A DNA stretch of 64,000 bases from Desulfobacteraceae bacterium (GTDB taxonomy: Bacteria; Desulfobacterota; Desulfobacteria; Desulfobacterales; SURF-7). The position numbers and the translations under genes are program-made. The DNA is taken from contig QZKS01000026.1 in NCBI GenBank assembly GCA_003599865.1, positions 1 to 64,000 on the forward strand, written 5' to 3'. Positions 15,724 through 24,281 of this stretch are shown here, piece by piece (position 1 is the stretch's first letter; the number at the start of each line of letters is the position of its first letter). Below the pieces are notes generated by a model. It worked only from the letters and a program-made list of their open reading frames with translations. It searched no databases and was not told the DNA's origin.

Positions 15724-17135
15724 AACATAAATATCTATACATCAATACCATTGGATGCCAGATGAACGTGTATGATACCCGACGGATCATCGCAGGCCTT
15801 CAGGCCATCGGCTATCATCACACACCGGACATGGAACAGGCGGATCTCATCATTGTCAATACCTGCTCGATCCGCGAAAAGGCGGAACAAAAAGCCTTCA
15901 GTTTTCTGGGCCGCCTGGCATCTTTCAAGAAAAAAAAGCCCGGTCTGATCGTCGGCGTCGGAGGCTGCGTGGCCCAGCAGGAGGGAAAGGCCATACTAAA
16001 AAGGGTTCCTTTTGTGGATATTGTCTTTGGAACCCATGCTGTGGGCAGGCTGCCTGCCCGAATTTCCGAAATGGAGAAACACCATCAGCAGATTGTTGAT
16101 ATCGAATTTGCCGATACCATTGAACCGATCCGGCCGTCGATAACAGACATGAACCCGCCTGTCAGCGGTTTTGTGACCATCATGCGCGGATGCGACAACT
16201 TCTGCACCTATTGCATTGTCCCCTATGTCAGGGGCAGAGAGATCAGCCGCAAACCCGAAGAAATCCTGAATGAAATCAAGGCATACGCAGACTCCGGAAT
16301 GCGTGAGATCACCCTGCTGGGCCAGAATGTAAACAGTTATGGAAAAAAGGAAGGCCTGTGCTCGTTTTCCGAACTCCTGGAAAAGGTGAACCGGATCGAT
16401 GGCATCTCCCGCATTCGGTTCACCACATCCCATCCAAAGGATCTTTCCGATGAGTTGATTCAATGTTTTGCAGCGCTGGACAAATTGTGCAGTCATATCC
16501 ATCTTCCGGTCCAGTCCGGCTCGAATACAATCCTGAAAAAAATGAACCGCCGATATACGCGGGAACGGTATCTGGAAAAAATTGAAAAACTGCGCGCCGC
16601 CTGCCCGGATATTGCGATCACATCAGACATGATTGTCGGCTTTCCCGGTGAAACCGATTCTGATTTCGAAGACACCCTGGATCTGATGAAAACCGTTGCA
16701 TTCGATGGACTGTTTGCCTTTTCCTATTCGGACAGACCCCATGCTCCGGCTGTTCATTTCACGGAAAAAGTCAGTGAAACAGATAAAAAAGCCCGTCTGC
16801 AGAAACTCCTGGATCTTCAGGAAACCTATACAAGAGCCGGAAACACAAGCCTTGTGGGAAAAATCGAATCCGTTCTGGTGGAAGGCCCCGGCAAAAAGCA
16901 ACCGGCAACCGATTCCAGTGTTGACGTTGATGAAAATCAATGGACCGGAAGAACATCGACCAACAGGATTGTCAATTTTATCTGGAAAGAGAATACCCTG
17001 CACGGTACGCCCTTGACTCCCGGTGAAATCATCCTTATTAAAATCAACAGAGCTCTTTCCCATTCCTTATGGGGAGAGCCGGTTCATCCCGGGATATCAT
17101 CTCAGAACATAAAAGGAGAACATTATGCTGCATGA
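15720..17135 (+). CDS. miaB: tRNA-2-methylthio-N6-dimethylallyladenosine synthase MiaB
   Basis: 471 residues. MiaB is a radical SAM methylthiotransferase that converts i6A37 to ms2i6A37 in tRNAs reading UNN codons. It has the UPF0004 domain with three cluster-binding Cys (Cys13 in NTIGCQMN, Cys49 in NTCS, Cys83 in GGCVAQQ), the radical SAM CxxxCxxC (Cys158, Cys162 and Cys165 in RGCDNFCTYCIVPYVRG), and a C-terminal TRAM domain (residues about 375-450). It is coupled to DUF4911 upstream and overlaps the DUF151 gene downstream by 11 bases, so the block is one operon. Confidence 0.96.
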   Translation: MKHKYLYINTIGCQMNVYDTRRIIAGLQAIGYHHTPDMEQADLIIVNTCSIREKAEQKAFSFLGRLASFKKKKPGLIVGVGGCVAQQEGKAILKRVPFVDIVFGTHAVGRLPARISEMEKHHQQIVDIEFADTIEPIRPSITDMNPPVSGFVTIMRGCDNFCTYCIVPYVRGREISRKPEEILNEIKAYADSGMREITLLGQNVNSYGKKEGLCSFSELLEKVNRIDGISRIRFTTSHPKDLSDELIQCFAALDKLCSHIHLPVQSGSNTILKKMNRRYTRERYLEKIEKLRAACPDIAITSDMIVGFPGETDSDFEDTLDLMKTVAFDGLFAFSYSDRPHAPAVHFTEKVSETDKKARLQKLLDLQETYTRAGNTSLVGKIESVLVEGPGKKQPATDSSVDVDENQWTGRTSTNRIVNFIWKENTLHGTPLTPGEIILIKINRALSHSLWGEPVHPGISSQNIKGEHYAA

Positions 17136-17622
17136 AGTCAACATTGCAGGTCTAACCCTGGATCAGGCCACCAACACCCCCATTCTGATCCTGAAGTCTG
17201 TTGATGATCATCACTCCATCCCGATCTGGATCGGTCTGCTGGAAGCAACCGCCATTGCATCCGTGCTGCAGGAAATCAATTTTGACCGCCCGATGACCCA
17301 TGATCTGTTTAAAAACTTTATCCGGCTCATGAAAGCGGAAATCGTCAAAATTGAAGTCTCGGATCTCAAGGAAAATACCTTTTACGCAAAAATCCACTTC
17401 ATGTCCGGTGACAAAAATTTTGACATGGATGCGCGGCCCAGCGATGCCATTGCCCTTGCGTTGCGTTTTAAAGCGCCGATCTTTATTGATGACAAGGTCA
17501 TTGAAAAATTCGGGGCGGGAGACATCCGGCATGAGGCGGTTGACGAGAGTGAAGAGGGGAAAAAATGGGCGGAATACCTGGAAAAACTGAACCCGGACGA
17601 TTTTGGCAAATACAAAGTATGA
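17125..17622 (+). CDS. Bifunctional nuclease domain protein (DUF151)
   Basis: 165 residues spanning the BFN/DUF151 domain: VNIAGLTLDQATNTPILILK, IPIWIGLLEATAIASVLQEI, RPMTHDLFKNFIRLM, and DARPSDAIALALRFKAPIF, the most conserved segment of the family. Thermotoga members have been structurally characterised; plant BFN proteins have DNase and RNase activity, but the bacterial role is unclear. The ATG has AAAGGAG 6 bases upstream, inside the end of miaB. The stop overlaps the next start (ATGATGA), so the genes are translationally coupled. Confidence 0.9.
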   Translation: MLHEVNIAGLTLDQATNTPILILKSVDDHHSIPIWIGLLEATAIASVLQEINFDRPMTHDLFKNFIRLMKAEIVKIEVSDLKENTFYAKIHFMSGDKNFDMDARPSDAIALALRFKAPIFIDDKVIEKFGAGDIRHEAVDESEEGKKWAEYLEKLNPDDFGKYKV

Positions 17623-18290
17623 TGAAACCAAAACAAACAAAAGCGAGTAATGACATGATCGACCTGCATACCCATTCCCTGTTCAGCGACGGCGTCCTCA
17701 TCCCCTCTGAACTGGTGCGCCGTGCCCAGACAGCCGGCCTGCGCGCAATCGGTCTGACAGACCATGGAGATTTATCCAACATTGATTTTATCATCCCGAG
17801 AATTGCCGAGGTTGCCGTACATCTCAATCAAACCATGGATATACAAGTCATTCCGGGCATTGAAATCACTCATGTGCCTCCGGCACATATCGCGATGGTT
17901 GCCCAAAAGGCCCGGGCTCTGGGCGCAAAAATCATCATCGTTCACGGCGAGACCATCGTCGAACCGGTTGCCCCCGGAACCAACCGGGCGGCGCTTGAGT
18001 CAGACATCGATGTCCTGGCCCACCCGGGACTGATTTCCGAGGAAGACGTCATCCTTGCCAGGGAAAAAGGAATATTTCTCGAAATCACCGCCCGGAAAGG
18101 GCATTCCCTCACCAACGGTCATGTTGCCAAACTGGCCCGGAAACACGGCGCAGGAATGGTCATTGATACAGATACCCATGAACCCGGAGATCTGATCAAT
18201 CAGGACCAGGCACTCCGGGTGGTTCTGGGGGCGGGTTTGTCGGAAAATGATTTCCAGGCCATGCAGAAGAATGCTTCAACATTTCTGTAG
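17619..18290 (+). CDS. PHP-domain phosphoesterase (histidinol-phosphatase-like)
   Basis: 223 residues forming a PHP fold. Metal-ligand motifs are DLHTHSLFSDG near the N-terminus, GLTDHGD, PGIEITH, IVHGET, LAHPG and a final DTDTHEPGD. Family members hydrolyse phosphate esters with a trinuclear metal centre; the annotation used in Desulfobacterota is 'histidinol phosphate phosphatase domain-containing', but its substrate cannot be inferred from sequence. ATG at 17619 overlaps the DUF151 stop. ATG at 17655 (MIDLHTHS) is an equally plausible start that begins exactly at the domain. It is the last gene of the DUF4911-miaB-DUF151-PHP block. Confidence 0.85.
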   Translation: MMKPKQTKASNDMIDLHTHSLFSDGVLIPSELVRRAQTAGLRAIGLTDHGDLSNIDFIIPRIAEVAVHLNQTMDIQVIPGIEITHVPPAHIAMVAQKARALGAKIIIVHGETIVEPVAPGTNRAALESDIDVLAHPGLISEEDVILAREKGIFLEITARKGHSLTNGHVAKLARKHGAGMVIDTDTHEPGDLINQDQALRVVLGAGLSENDFQAMQKNASTFL

Positions 18291-18302
18291 CCATAAGCGT
18301 TG

Positions 18303-18357
18303 CCCGTTGTCCGGTTATCCGGTTATCCCGTTATCCGGTTGTCCGGTTGTCCGGTCA
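18303..18357. repeat. Six imperfect copies of a 9-bp tandem repeat
   Basis: A unit of type CCGGTTATC/CCGGTTGTC repeats about six times with single substitutions between the convergent PHP gene and lipoprotein gene. It is too short and continuous for CRISPR and has no T run for termination. It may be a slippage-prone microsatellite-like tract. Confidence 0.8.
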
Positions 18358-18382
18358 GCCTGTGACAATAAGCCGCCCACTC

Positions 18383-18874
18383 CTATCTTTGCCCGGAGAG
18401 CAGCAGATCGATTTCCCGGGTCAGCCTGTCCACAACATCATCTTCCTGCGCAGGAACGGAAGCGGACGTGATGGCGTCAACGCCTTTGTAACTGTAAACC
18501 GACTCCGGATCACCGGCTGTAAAAAATACCACAATCTTCCGGCTGTCCTGCCGGGAATCGATAAATCTTTTAACTTCCCGGTTGAATCCGCCCCAGGCCA
18601 TTAATGTATCCATGATCAATACGGCATCGTATTGATCCTCATCAATACCCTCAAGCTTATCCAGATTGACGACATCGATATGACAGATATGCTGATAGTT
18701 ATTCATCAGCCTTTCCCGGATGCTGTCCTTGAACTCACTGGAATCACCCGCAATGACCAGACGATAGGATGCATCCGGATTCTCCACGGTGGTTTCCCGG
18801 ATATTTTTGCTGCATGCGGTAGCCAGCAAGACAATCATGAAAAAAAAGAAAAAATCGTTCCATCGGGTGCGCAT
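18383..18874 (-). CDS. Putative lipoprotein with flavodoxin-like alpha/beta region
   Basis: 163 residues from ATG at 18874, which has AAGGAG 6 bases upstream. The signal FFFFMIVLLATAC ends in a good lipobox, so the protein is likely membrane-anchored through Cys21. The mature part alternates strands and helices (YRLVIAGDSSEFKDSIRERL, YDAVLIMDTLM, RKIVVFFTAGDPESVYSYKG), resembling a flavodoxin-like or response-regulator-like Rossmann fold, but no cofactor motif is certain. It lies downstream of the pseudo-phosphatase/barrel gene in the same direction, with 119 bases between. Function is unknown. Confidence 0.7.
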   Translation of the reverse strand: MRTRWNDFFFFFMIVLLATACSKNIRETTVENPDASYRLVIAGDSSEFKDSIRERLMNNYQHICHIDVVNLDKLEGIDEDQYDAVLIMDTLMAWGGFNREVKRFIDSRQDSRKIVVFFTAGDPESVYSYKGVDAITSASVPAQEDDVVDRLTREIDLLLSGQR

Positions 18875-18993
18875 ATTCATCTCCTTGAAAACCCATTGTA
18901 GTGTTCGGTCCGGTGCTGCCGGAAATGACGGGACTGAACATCTCTACCAAATTCACAGCAAAGTTTCAATGAGGAGTAATTCCTGCCCGGCAA

Positions 18994-21117
18994 TTAAAAC
19001 ATCTTGAAATCCGTCTTGAGATCAAGAGAAAGGATAAAATGGGATTCCGTATATTTCTGTTCATAATCCATGGAGTCGAAAAACGACCATTTGTGTTTGG
19101 CGGATACCCCCAGAAAGGAATTCAGCTTAAAGGAAAGGGCATTGACGATTTCTGTCCGCAACTGGCGGTTATCCGGTTTCAATCGCTCAAAACCGTAGAA
19201 GGCATCCAGGTTGAATATATAGAATATATTCTGCCATAGTTCGATTTTGGAATCCGCCAGACATTCAAAACCGGCAACCAGTTCATTGGCAGGATCCCGG
19301 GTTTGCTTTTCAAAACCAAGCCCCAGTTTCCCATTCAGATATCGGGTCTCGAACAGGGCGCCTGCCGTTTCCCGGAACATCAACGGCCTTTTGCCGTCTA
19401 CGTCCTGAACCACCGTGTCTGCTTGTGATTTATGGTACGGTTTGACATTCGGATAGAGGTTATAGGTGTAAACCAGCGTTCCCCGCAACTGGTTCTGCAG
19501 GTAGTCGTCATCCTTGCTGACAAAATAAATATAAGGTGTCAGAATCAACTGGTGATAACGGTTATAGATCGTAAAATCGATTTTATCTTCAATACCCCAC
19601 TTGGTATAGGAATCTGTTGGTTTTCCCGGGGGCACATCATCCATGCTGCCGCGGGATACATCGGACTGTTCAAAAAAATTGGACAGCGATACATCCACCA
19701 GCAATCCGAATCGCCGGTCCAGATAATGAAAATCATTTTTGGCAATCACCTGATCCGTTTTCAAGTCCTCACTGATCATGTCGGAAATGGATTTCCATGA
19801 ATTGGTATAGCTGATCACCCTGTCCGATTGTTTTTCAATCCGTTCAAAAACCTTCTGTGTTGAACAGATCCGGTATGTTCTCTTGTCATTGATCGGATAT
19901 CCCTGCACCTGACCGTTATCGATTCCGGCGGCCAGGAGATTTCCCTGATCACGGATTGCATTTTTCAGTTCCTTTCCGGAAATACGATAGGTAAAAAGGG
20001 GAAAGTCATCATTCACAATGAAAAGAATATCCGAGTAGGTCACTCGTCCTGAAAGCACTCCGGGCGAGATTGCCTTTTTGTCCAGCAAAACAACCTCAAC
20101 CCCGAAACGGTGACGCAGGAGTTCTGCCGTTTTATGACCATTCAGAGACAACTCTCCGGAAAAATTTTCGGTCACGGCCTGATTCCCTTCTGATGCGAAC
20201 TGGGATTTCCAAAGTGTCAGCCGTTTGATAAAATCAAGATAGTTCTGGGAAGGAGTCGGGGAAGGAGAAGGAGCGGCAAACTGAAGTGTGCGAACCTCCA
20301 GTTTTTCCCCCATGGCCAGTGTCAGGCTGTAGAATCCATCCGGTTTCGTCAGGGTAACCAGGGATCTGCCGGAATCGATATCCACCCGGGAGGCCCTGGT
20401 CGTGAACAGCTTCCCTTCGGAATCACCGCCGCTGATGCAAAGTGAAATGTCCGGATGCTTTTCCATGAGATCGAAATTTTCCTCATAGGAAAGGCCGGAC
20501 AATACGACAATGTAATCTGTTTTCTCGGCCTTGAGCCTGTCGATATGGATAGACAGGATTTGATGAATATCGCAAAAGCTGGCTTCAAAAAGCTGTTTTT
20601 CCGCAACATCCAGAAAACCTTTTGGGGATGTGATACCGATAAAACCGAATTGCTTTCCTTTAATGATGGATGTGAAATAGGGCGAGAACACCGTCTGGCC
20701 GTTTTTCTCAATATTTGCCGATAATAAGGTAGTCTTCTTGCTCTGGGCCAGAAATGTCAGATTCCCCAGGCCGATATTCAGGTCATTGGAAGAAACCAGC
20801 GTAGCTGCAAAATCAAAATAATCCAGATAGTCCATCATCACGGACCCATAGGAAAACTTGGAAAGAAGCCCCGGATAAAAGGCATTGCCCAGATCGATCA
20901 TGAGATCGCCTGATTTTTTCTCCTTTTCCTGAATCAGCGCCTGGGCCATGACCAGCATGGGATCTTCCTGGTCCTGATTTTCCGCTGAAGTGCTGAAATT
21001 CCCCTGCAGATTGGCGGTAAGAAGAATCGTTGCGGTCGGATCCGGAGGCCCTGCAAACATGATCGTCGGAAACAGCCATATCAGTACTGATACAAAAAGA
21101 ATCCCGGCTTTTTTCAT
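18994..21117 (-). CDS. 5'-nucleotidase-like pseudo-metallophosphatase with C-terminal beta-barrel
   Basis: 707 residues. A signal peptide (AGILFVSVLIWLFPTIMFA) precedes a calcineurin-like/UshA domain (about 25-290), a 5'-nucleotidase C-domain (about 310-470; ELSLNGHKTAELLRHRFGVE, GRVTYSDILFIVNDDFPLFT) and about 230 residues of amphipathic beta strands ending in Phe (LSLDLKTDFKMF), like an outer-membrane barrel. The usual metal motifs are altered: the DxHG region reads TANLQGN, GDxxxG reads LGNAFYPG, and GNHE reads SNDLN. It is therefore unlikely to hydrolyse phosphate esters. ATG at 21117 is the signal-peptide start; the Mets further upstream overlap the coiled-coil lipoprotein gene. Confidence 0.7.
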   Translation of the reverse strand: MKKAGILFVSVLIWLFPTIMFAGPPDPTATILLTANLQGNFSTSAENQDQEDPMLVMAQALIQEKEKKSGDLMIDLGNAFYPGLLSKFSYGSVMMDYLDYFDFAATLVSSNDLNIGLGNLTFLAQSKKTTLLSANIEKNGQTVFSPYFTSIIKGKQFGFIGITSPKGFLDVAEKQLFEASFCDIHQILSIHIDRLKAEKTDYIVVLSGLSYEENFDLMEKHPDISLCISGGDSEGKLFTTRASRVDIDSGRSLVTLTKPDGFYSLTLAMGEKLEVRTLQFAAPSPSPTPSQNYLDFIKRLTLWKSQFASEGNQAVTENFSGELSLNGHKTAELLRHRFGVEVVLLDKKAISPGVLSGRVTYSDILFIVNDDFPLFTYRISGKELKNAIRDQGNLLAAGIDNGQVQGYPINDKRTYRICSTQKVFERIEKQSDRVISYTNSWKSISDMISEDLKTDQVIAKNDFHYLDRRFGLLVDVSLSNFFEQSDVSRGSMDDVPPGKPTDSYTKWGIEDKIDFTIYNRYHQLILTPYIYFVSKDDDYLQNQLRGTLVYTYNLYPNVKPYHKSQADTVVQDVDGKRPLMFRETAGALFETRYLNGKLGLGFEKQTRDPANELVAGFECLADSKIELWQNIFYIFNLDAFYGFERLKPDNRQLRTEIVNALSFKLNSFLGVSAKHKWSFFDSMDYEQKYTESHFILSLDLKTDFKMF

Positions 21118-21160
21118 TCCTGAGAATACAATCATCACCAATATCTTTTTCCGGAGGTGC

Positions 21161-21913
21161 TTATTGTTTGGGCGCCTGTTGCACTGTCTCGGGCGCAGGC
21201 TCTGACTTATCAGAGCTGTTGCCGACCAGAGCCCTGTATTCATCAATTATTTTTTGCATGCTCTCCATCTTTATCTGGGCCTCTGCAATGGTGTTTTTCA
21301 GACCCTCAATCTGACTCCCGGCCTGGGTCAAAGCGGTATTCAGGGATTCCAATTCCGCTTCTTTTTCCGATAATTCCTTTGTCAAGGCATTCAAACGGTT
21401 TTCATATTCCTTTGTTTTCTCTGAAAAGCCTGCTTTTAATGCCTCACGTTCCTCCCTGAACTCGGCTTTCTGTTTGTTTAACGCCAGATTGAACGCTGCG
21501 GTTTCTTCAGCAAGCTGGTTCCGGATCTGGGTATTCAAACCGGTCAACTCCTGTATCTTTGCATGGCTTTGTTCTTCCAGCATTTTGTACTGGATTTCCA
21601 GGGTGCCATATTGTTCCTGCATCCTGGCCATATCCTGTTCATAATTCTGATTCAAGGTCACAATATCCGCGCGTAACCCTTTGGCCTCTTTTTTCAGCTG
21701 TCGTATTTCCGTCCTGCAAATCCGATTTTCCCCTTTGACCACCTCGTTTTCACGCATCGCAAGACTCAGATTGTTCTTCATGAGGTGGTATTCGGCCCTG
21801 ATCTGTTCATTGGTCTTGGGTATTTCCCCATTTGGGGGGGTATTGATATTGCGCAAGGCTATACAGGAAATGGTTGTTGTGCAAATCATCAGTAAAATCA
21901 ATAATCTTTTCAT
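21161..21913 (-). CDS. Coiled-coil lipoprotein
   Basis: 250 residues from ATG at 21913. A short signal with a lipobox-like end (LLILLMICTTTISC, Cys near residue 17) is followed by almost continuous heptad-rich helix from about residue 40 to 230 (LKKEAKGLRADIVTLNQNY, KALKxxF-type repeats, LNALTKELSEKEAELESLN), and a short Pro-rich tail. It is likely an envelope-anchored coiled-coil spacer. It lies 43 bases upstream of the pseudo-phosphatase/barrel gene, so the two probably act in the same envelope function. No enzymatic domain was seen. Confidence 0.75.
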   Translation of the reverse strand: MKRLLILLMICTTTISCIALRNINTPPNGEIPKTNEQIRAEYHLMKNNLSLAMRENEVVKGENRICRTEIRQLKKEAKGLRADIVTLNQNYEQDMARMQEQYGTLEIQYKMLEEQSHAKIQELTGLNTQIRNQLAEETAAFNLALNKQKAEFREEREALKAGFSEKTKEYENRLNALTKELSEKEAELESLNTALTQAGSQIEGLKNTIAEAQIKMESMQKIIDEYRALVGNSSDKSEPAPETVQQAPKQ

Positions 21914-22073
21914 GTTTCTATCATCTCTGGCGGTAATGGGCAAAAAAAAATGGAATCATAACCTGTTCCTGCAAATTGTTCCCGCGACCCGGGAACGTCA
22001 GTTTGAGCAGGGGTGAACTATGCCGAAAAAGCATTTCCGTGTCAATCATCATTTGCCTGCTAAGGCTATGGCA

Positions 22074-22520
22074 TCATTTCGGTTGATCGCATCCAAGCGT
22101 ACGAACCAGCTTAAGGATCTCAATATCGATTTTCGGCAGGGCAATCTCCGGAGGTTCCACATCAATGTCATGAATATGCCAGTAGGTGATCCTTTCCGCC
22201 CAATCCGGAAATAATTGTTTCATCATCTCAAAATGTTCGGCCTGTTTCAGGGCAATGGTCAGATCTGCTTTTTCCAGATCTTTTTCTGCCATCTGAAGGG
22301 GATATCGATGGTCGTTTCCCGTGCGGATCCCCAGATATTCCAGACGGTCTGTCACAACAGAATAGATCGGCCCCGGATTGTTGTGCTGCGAGGCAAGGAT
22401 ACCCCGGGAATCCGCCCTCCAGTTCAATCCGCACTCACCGGCATAATGATTGAACAGCAGCTCGGAATAGCGGCTGCGGTAATAATTGGCCGTACAGAAA
22501 AAAAGAATTGTTTTTGGCAT
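22074..22520 (-). CDS. Low-molecular-weight protein-tyrosine-phosphatase-like protein
   Basis: 148 residues. The N-terminal strand and P-loop read ILFFCTANYYRSRYSE, giving the C-x5-R motif of LMW phosphatases and arsenate reductases (Cys9, Arg15). The usual general-acid loop DPYY is replaced by a HIHDIDVEPP segment, so it is a divergent subfamily; substrate is unknown. ATG at 22520 has AGGTG 5 bases upstream; ATG at 22532 is an alternative. It sits 48 bases after the GMC oxidoreductase gene on the same strand. Confidence 0.8.
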   Translation of the reverse strand: MPKTILFFCTANYYRSRYSELLFNHYAGECGLNWRADSRGILASQHNNPGPIYSVVTDRLEYLGIRTGNDHRYPLQMAEKDLEKADLTIALKQAEHFEMMKQLFPDWAERITYWHIHDIDVEPPEIALPKIDIEILKLVRTLGCDQPK

Positions 22521-22568
22521 GGTCACCTGCATTCCAACTTGTTTTTTTGAACTCCCGGAATAACAAAA

Positions 22569-24140
22569 TTATTGATCCGGTATCAGGCTCATGGCCCTTT
22601 CCGCCAGCGCCGTAATGGTCAGACTGGGATTTGCCCCGATATTGGCGGATACGGCAGAGCCGTCCACAATGTAAAGCCCTGGATAGCCGAATACTTCATG
22701 GCTGGTACTGATCACCCCGTTTTCTGCGGAACTTCCCATATGGCATCCTCCCAGGATATGGGCGGTGGTCGCGGTGTTGCCGATGCTCTCGGTCAGGATA
22801 TTGAGCGGCTGTCCATTACAGGCTTCCGCCAGTTTTTTGGCTGCTTCATTTGCCACCGGCAGGAACGTGGGTGCTTCCTTTCCTTTCACAATCCTGGATT
22901 TTAAACCCCTCCGAAACAGAAAAGAGGCCTTTCTGCCATATTCCAGGGAAAGCTGGTTATCCAGGTGCTGCATCACCGTCAGCACGGTCACCCGCTTGTG
23001 CCAGTTTCCGGCTGTCCAGTTTTTATAGATGGATGAAGGCCGGAGCAGCATCATACCCAGTGTTTTCAAGGAACGGATGATCGGGTTGGGATGATCCACC
23101 AGCGGTCCGGTAAAAAATTTCATATAGTCATAGCCGTGGGGAAAACGGTTCTGGGTGATATGGGTATGTTCATCCGGATAAAAATGGGAAGAAATGGCCG
23201 TGCCGTATGTAAGATCCAGATTTTCGTCCGATGCCAGGGCGCCGACAATGGCCTCACTATTGGTGCGCACGATCCTGCCAAGCCGGCCGGATATTTTCGG
23301 AAGAGATTTTTTCACTTCCCGGCAGTGAAACAGCAGCTCGAGGGTTCCCAGAACCCCGGCAGAGATGATCAGTTTTTTGGCCTGAATGGGCGGGTATTTT
23401 CGAAACGGATTGATGGGATGCCGGGCTTCCACCTGATATCCGCCGTTTGCCAGCGGCAGGATATTGGTAACTTTTCGGAACGGCAGAATTGATGCGCCCA
23501 GACGCTGCGCAAGGTAAAGATAATTTTTATCCAGGGTATTCTTGGAACCATGGGGGCAACCGGTCAGGCATCTTCCGCACAAATGACATCCGGGCCTGTT
23601 GGGCCCCTTGCCGTTAAAAAACGGGTCCGGCGACATGACTTCCGGTGTTCCAAAATAAATACCGTTGGGTGTTGGACCATAGGTGTCGGCCGCACCCATT
23701 TTCTCGGCTGTCTTTTTCAGGAATTCGTCCTGAATATCAACGGTAGGGTTGTTCACCACTCCCAGCATGGTCGAAGCTGTTGCATAATGCTGCGCAAGCT
23801 CTTCCTTCCAGTCAATCCCCAGCGATGACCATGCCGGATCTTTGTAGAATTCATCCTTGGGCTTCAGGAGAACGGCGGCATACACATGGCTTCCACCGCC
23901 CACACCGATGCCGCGTACCAGGGTCATATGCTGAAAAAAGTCCTGAGAAAAATACCCGGTCAAACCAAGGGCCGGCATCCAGGTTAAACGATGGATGCGG
24001 GCATCCCCCTCTTCCATATCCTCGGGCGTAACCTGTCTGCCCTGCTCCAGAACGACAACCTTATATCCTTTTTCAGACAGACGAAGAGCGGACACGCTTC
24101 CGCCAAAGCCGCTGCCGATGATCGCATAATCATAATTCAT
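22569..24140 (-). CDS. GMC-family FAD oxidoreductase with CxxCxxCxxxC motif
   Basis: 523 residues. The FAD-binding start reads MNYDYAIIGSGFGGSVSALR and the C-terminal GMC segment reads GGCHMG then GLYIVDGSAVSANIGANPSL. A Cys motif (CHLCGRCLTGCP, near residue 185) resembles those in cholesterol-oxidase-like GMC enzymes and could hold an iron-sulfur cluster, though it is not proven to. The substrate is probably an alcohol of a lipophilic compound (inference from homologues). ATG at 24140 has GGAG 6 bases upstream. It is the last gene of the liv/ligase cluster, 141 bases after the PaaK-like ligase. Confidence 0.85.
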   Translation of the reverse strand: MNYDYAIIGSGFGGSVSALRLSEKGYKVVVLEQGRQVTPEDMEEGDARIHRLTWMPALGLTGYFSQDFFQHMTLVRGIGVGGGSHVYAAVLLKPKDEFYKDPAWSSLGIDWKEELAQHYATASTMLGVVNNPTVDIQDEFLKKTAEKMGAADTYGPTPNGIYFGTPEVMSPDPFFNGKGPNRPGCHLCGRCLTGCPHGSKNTLDKNYLYLAQRLGASILPFRKVTNILPLANGGYQVEARHPINPFRKYPPIQAKKLIISAGVLGTLELLFHCREVKKSLPKISGRLGRIVRTNSEAIVGALASDENLDLTYGTAISSHFYPDEHTHITQNRFPHGYDYMKFFTGPLVDHPNPIIRSLKTLGMMLLRPSSIYKNWTAGNWHKRVTVLTVMQHLDNQLSLEYGRKASFLFRRGLKSRIVKGKEAPTFLPVANEAAKKLAEACNGQPLNILTESIGNTATTAHILGGCHMGSSAENGVISTSHEVFGYPGLYIVDGSAVSANIGANPSLTITALAERAMSLIPDQ

Positions 24141-24281
24141 AGCCTGCTCCATTCCATGATTGAAAAAAATTTTATCCATTATTAGCCGAACAGGCGGAAG
24201 AATCCAACAGATTTCTGAAATTCGGATTAAAAAACAGATAACATCTTTATTTAATAGTCTATATATGGGCAGGATGGGGAA

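Noticed and set aside
18303-18357. CRISPR array
   Set aside because: Nine-base units without spacers and no cas genes; a simple tandem repeat.
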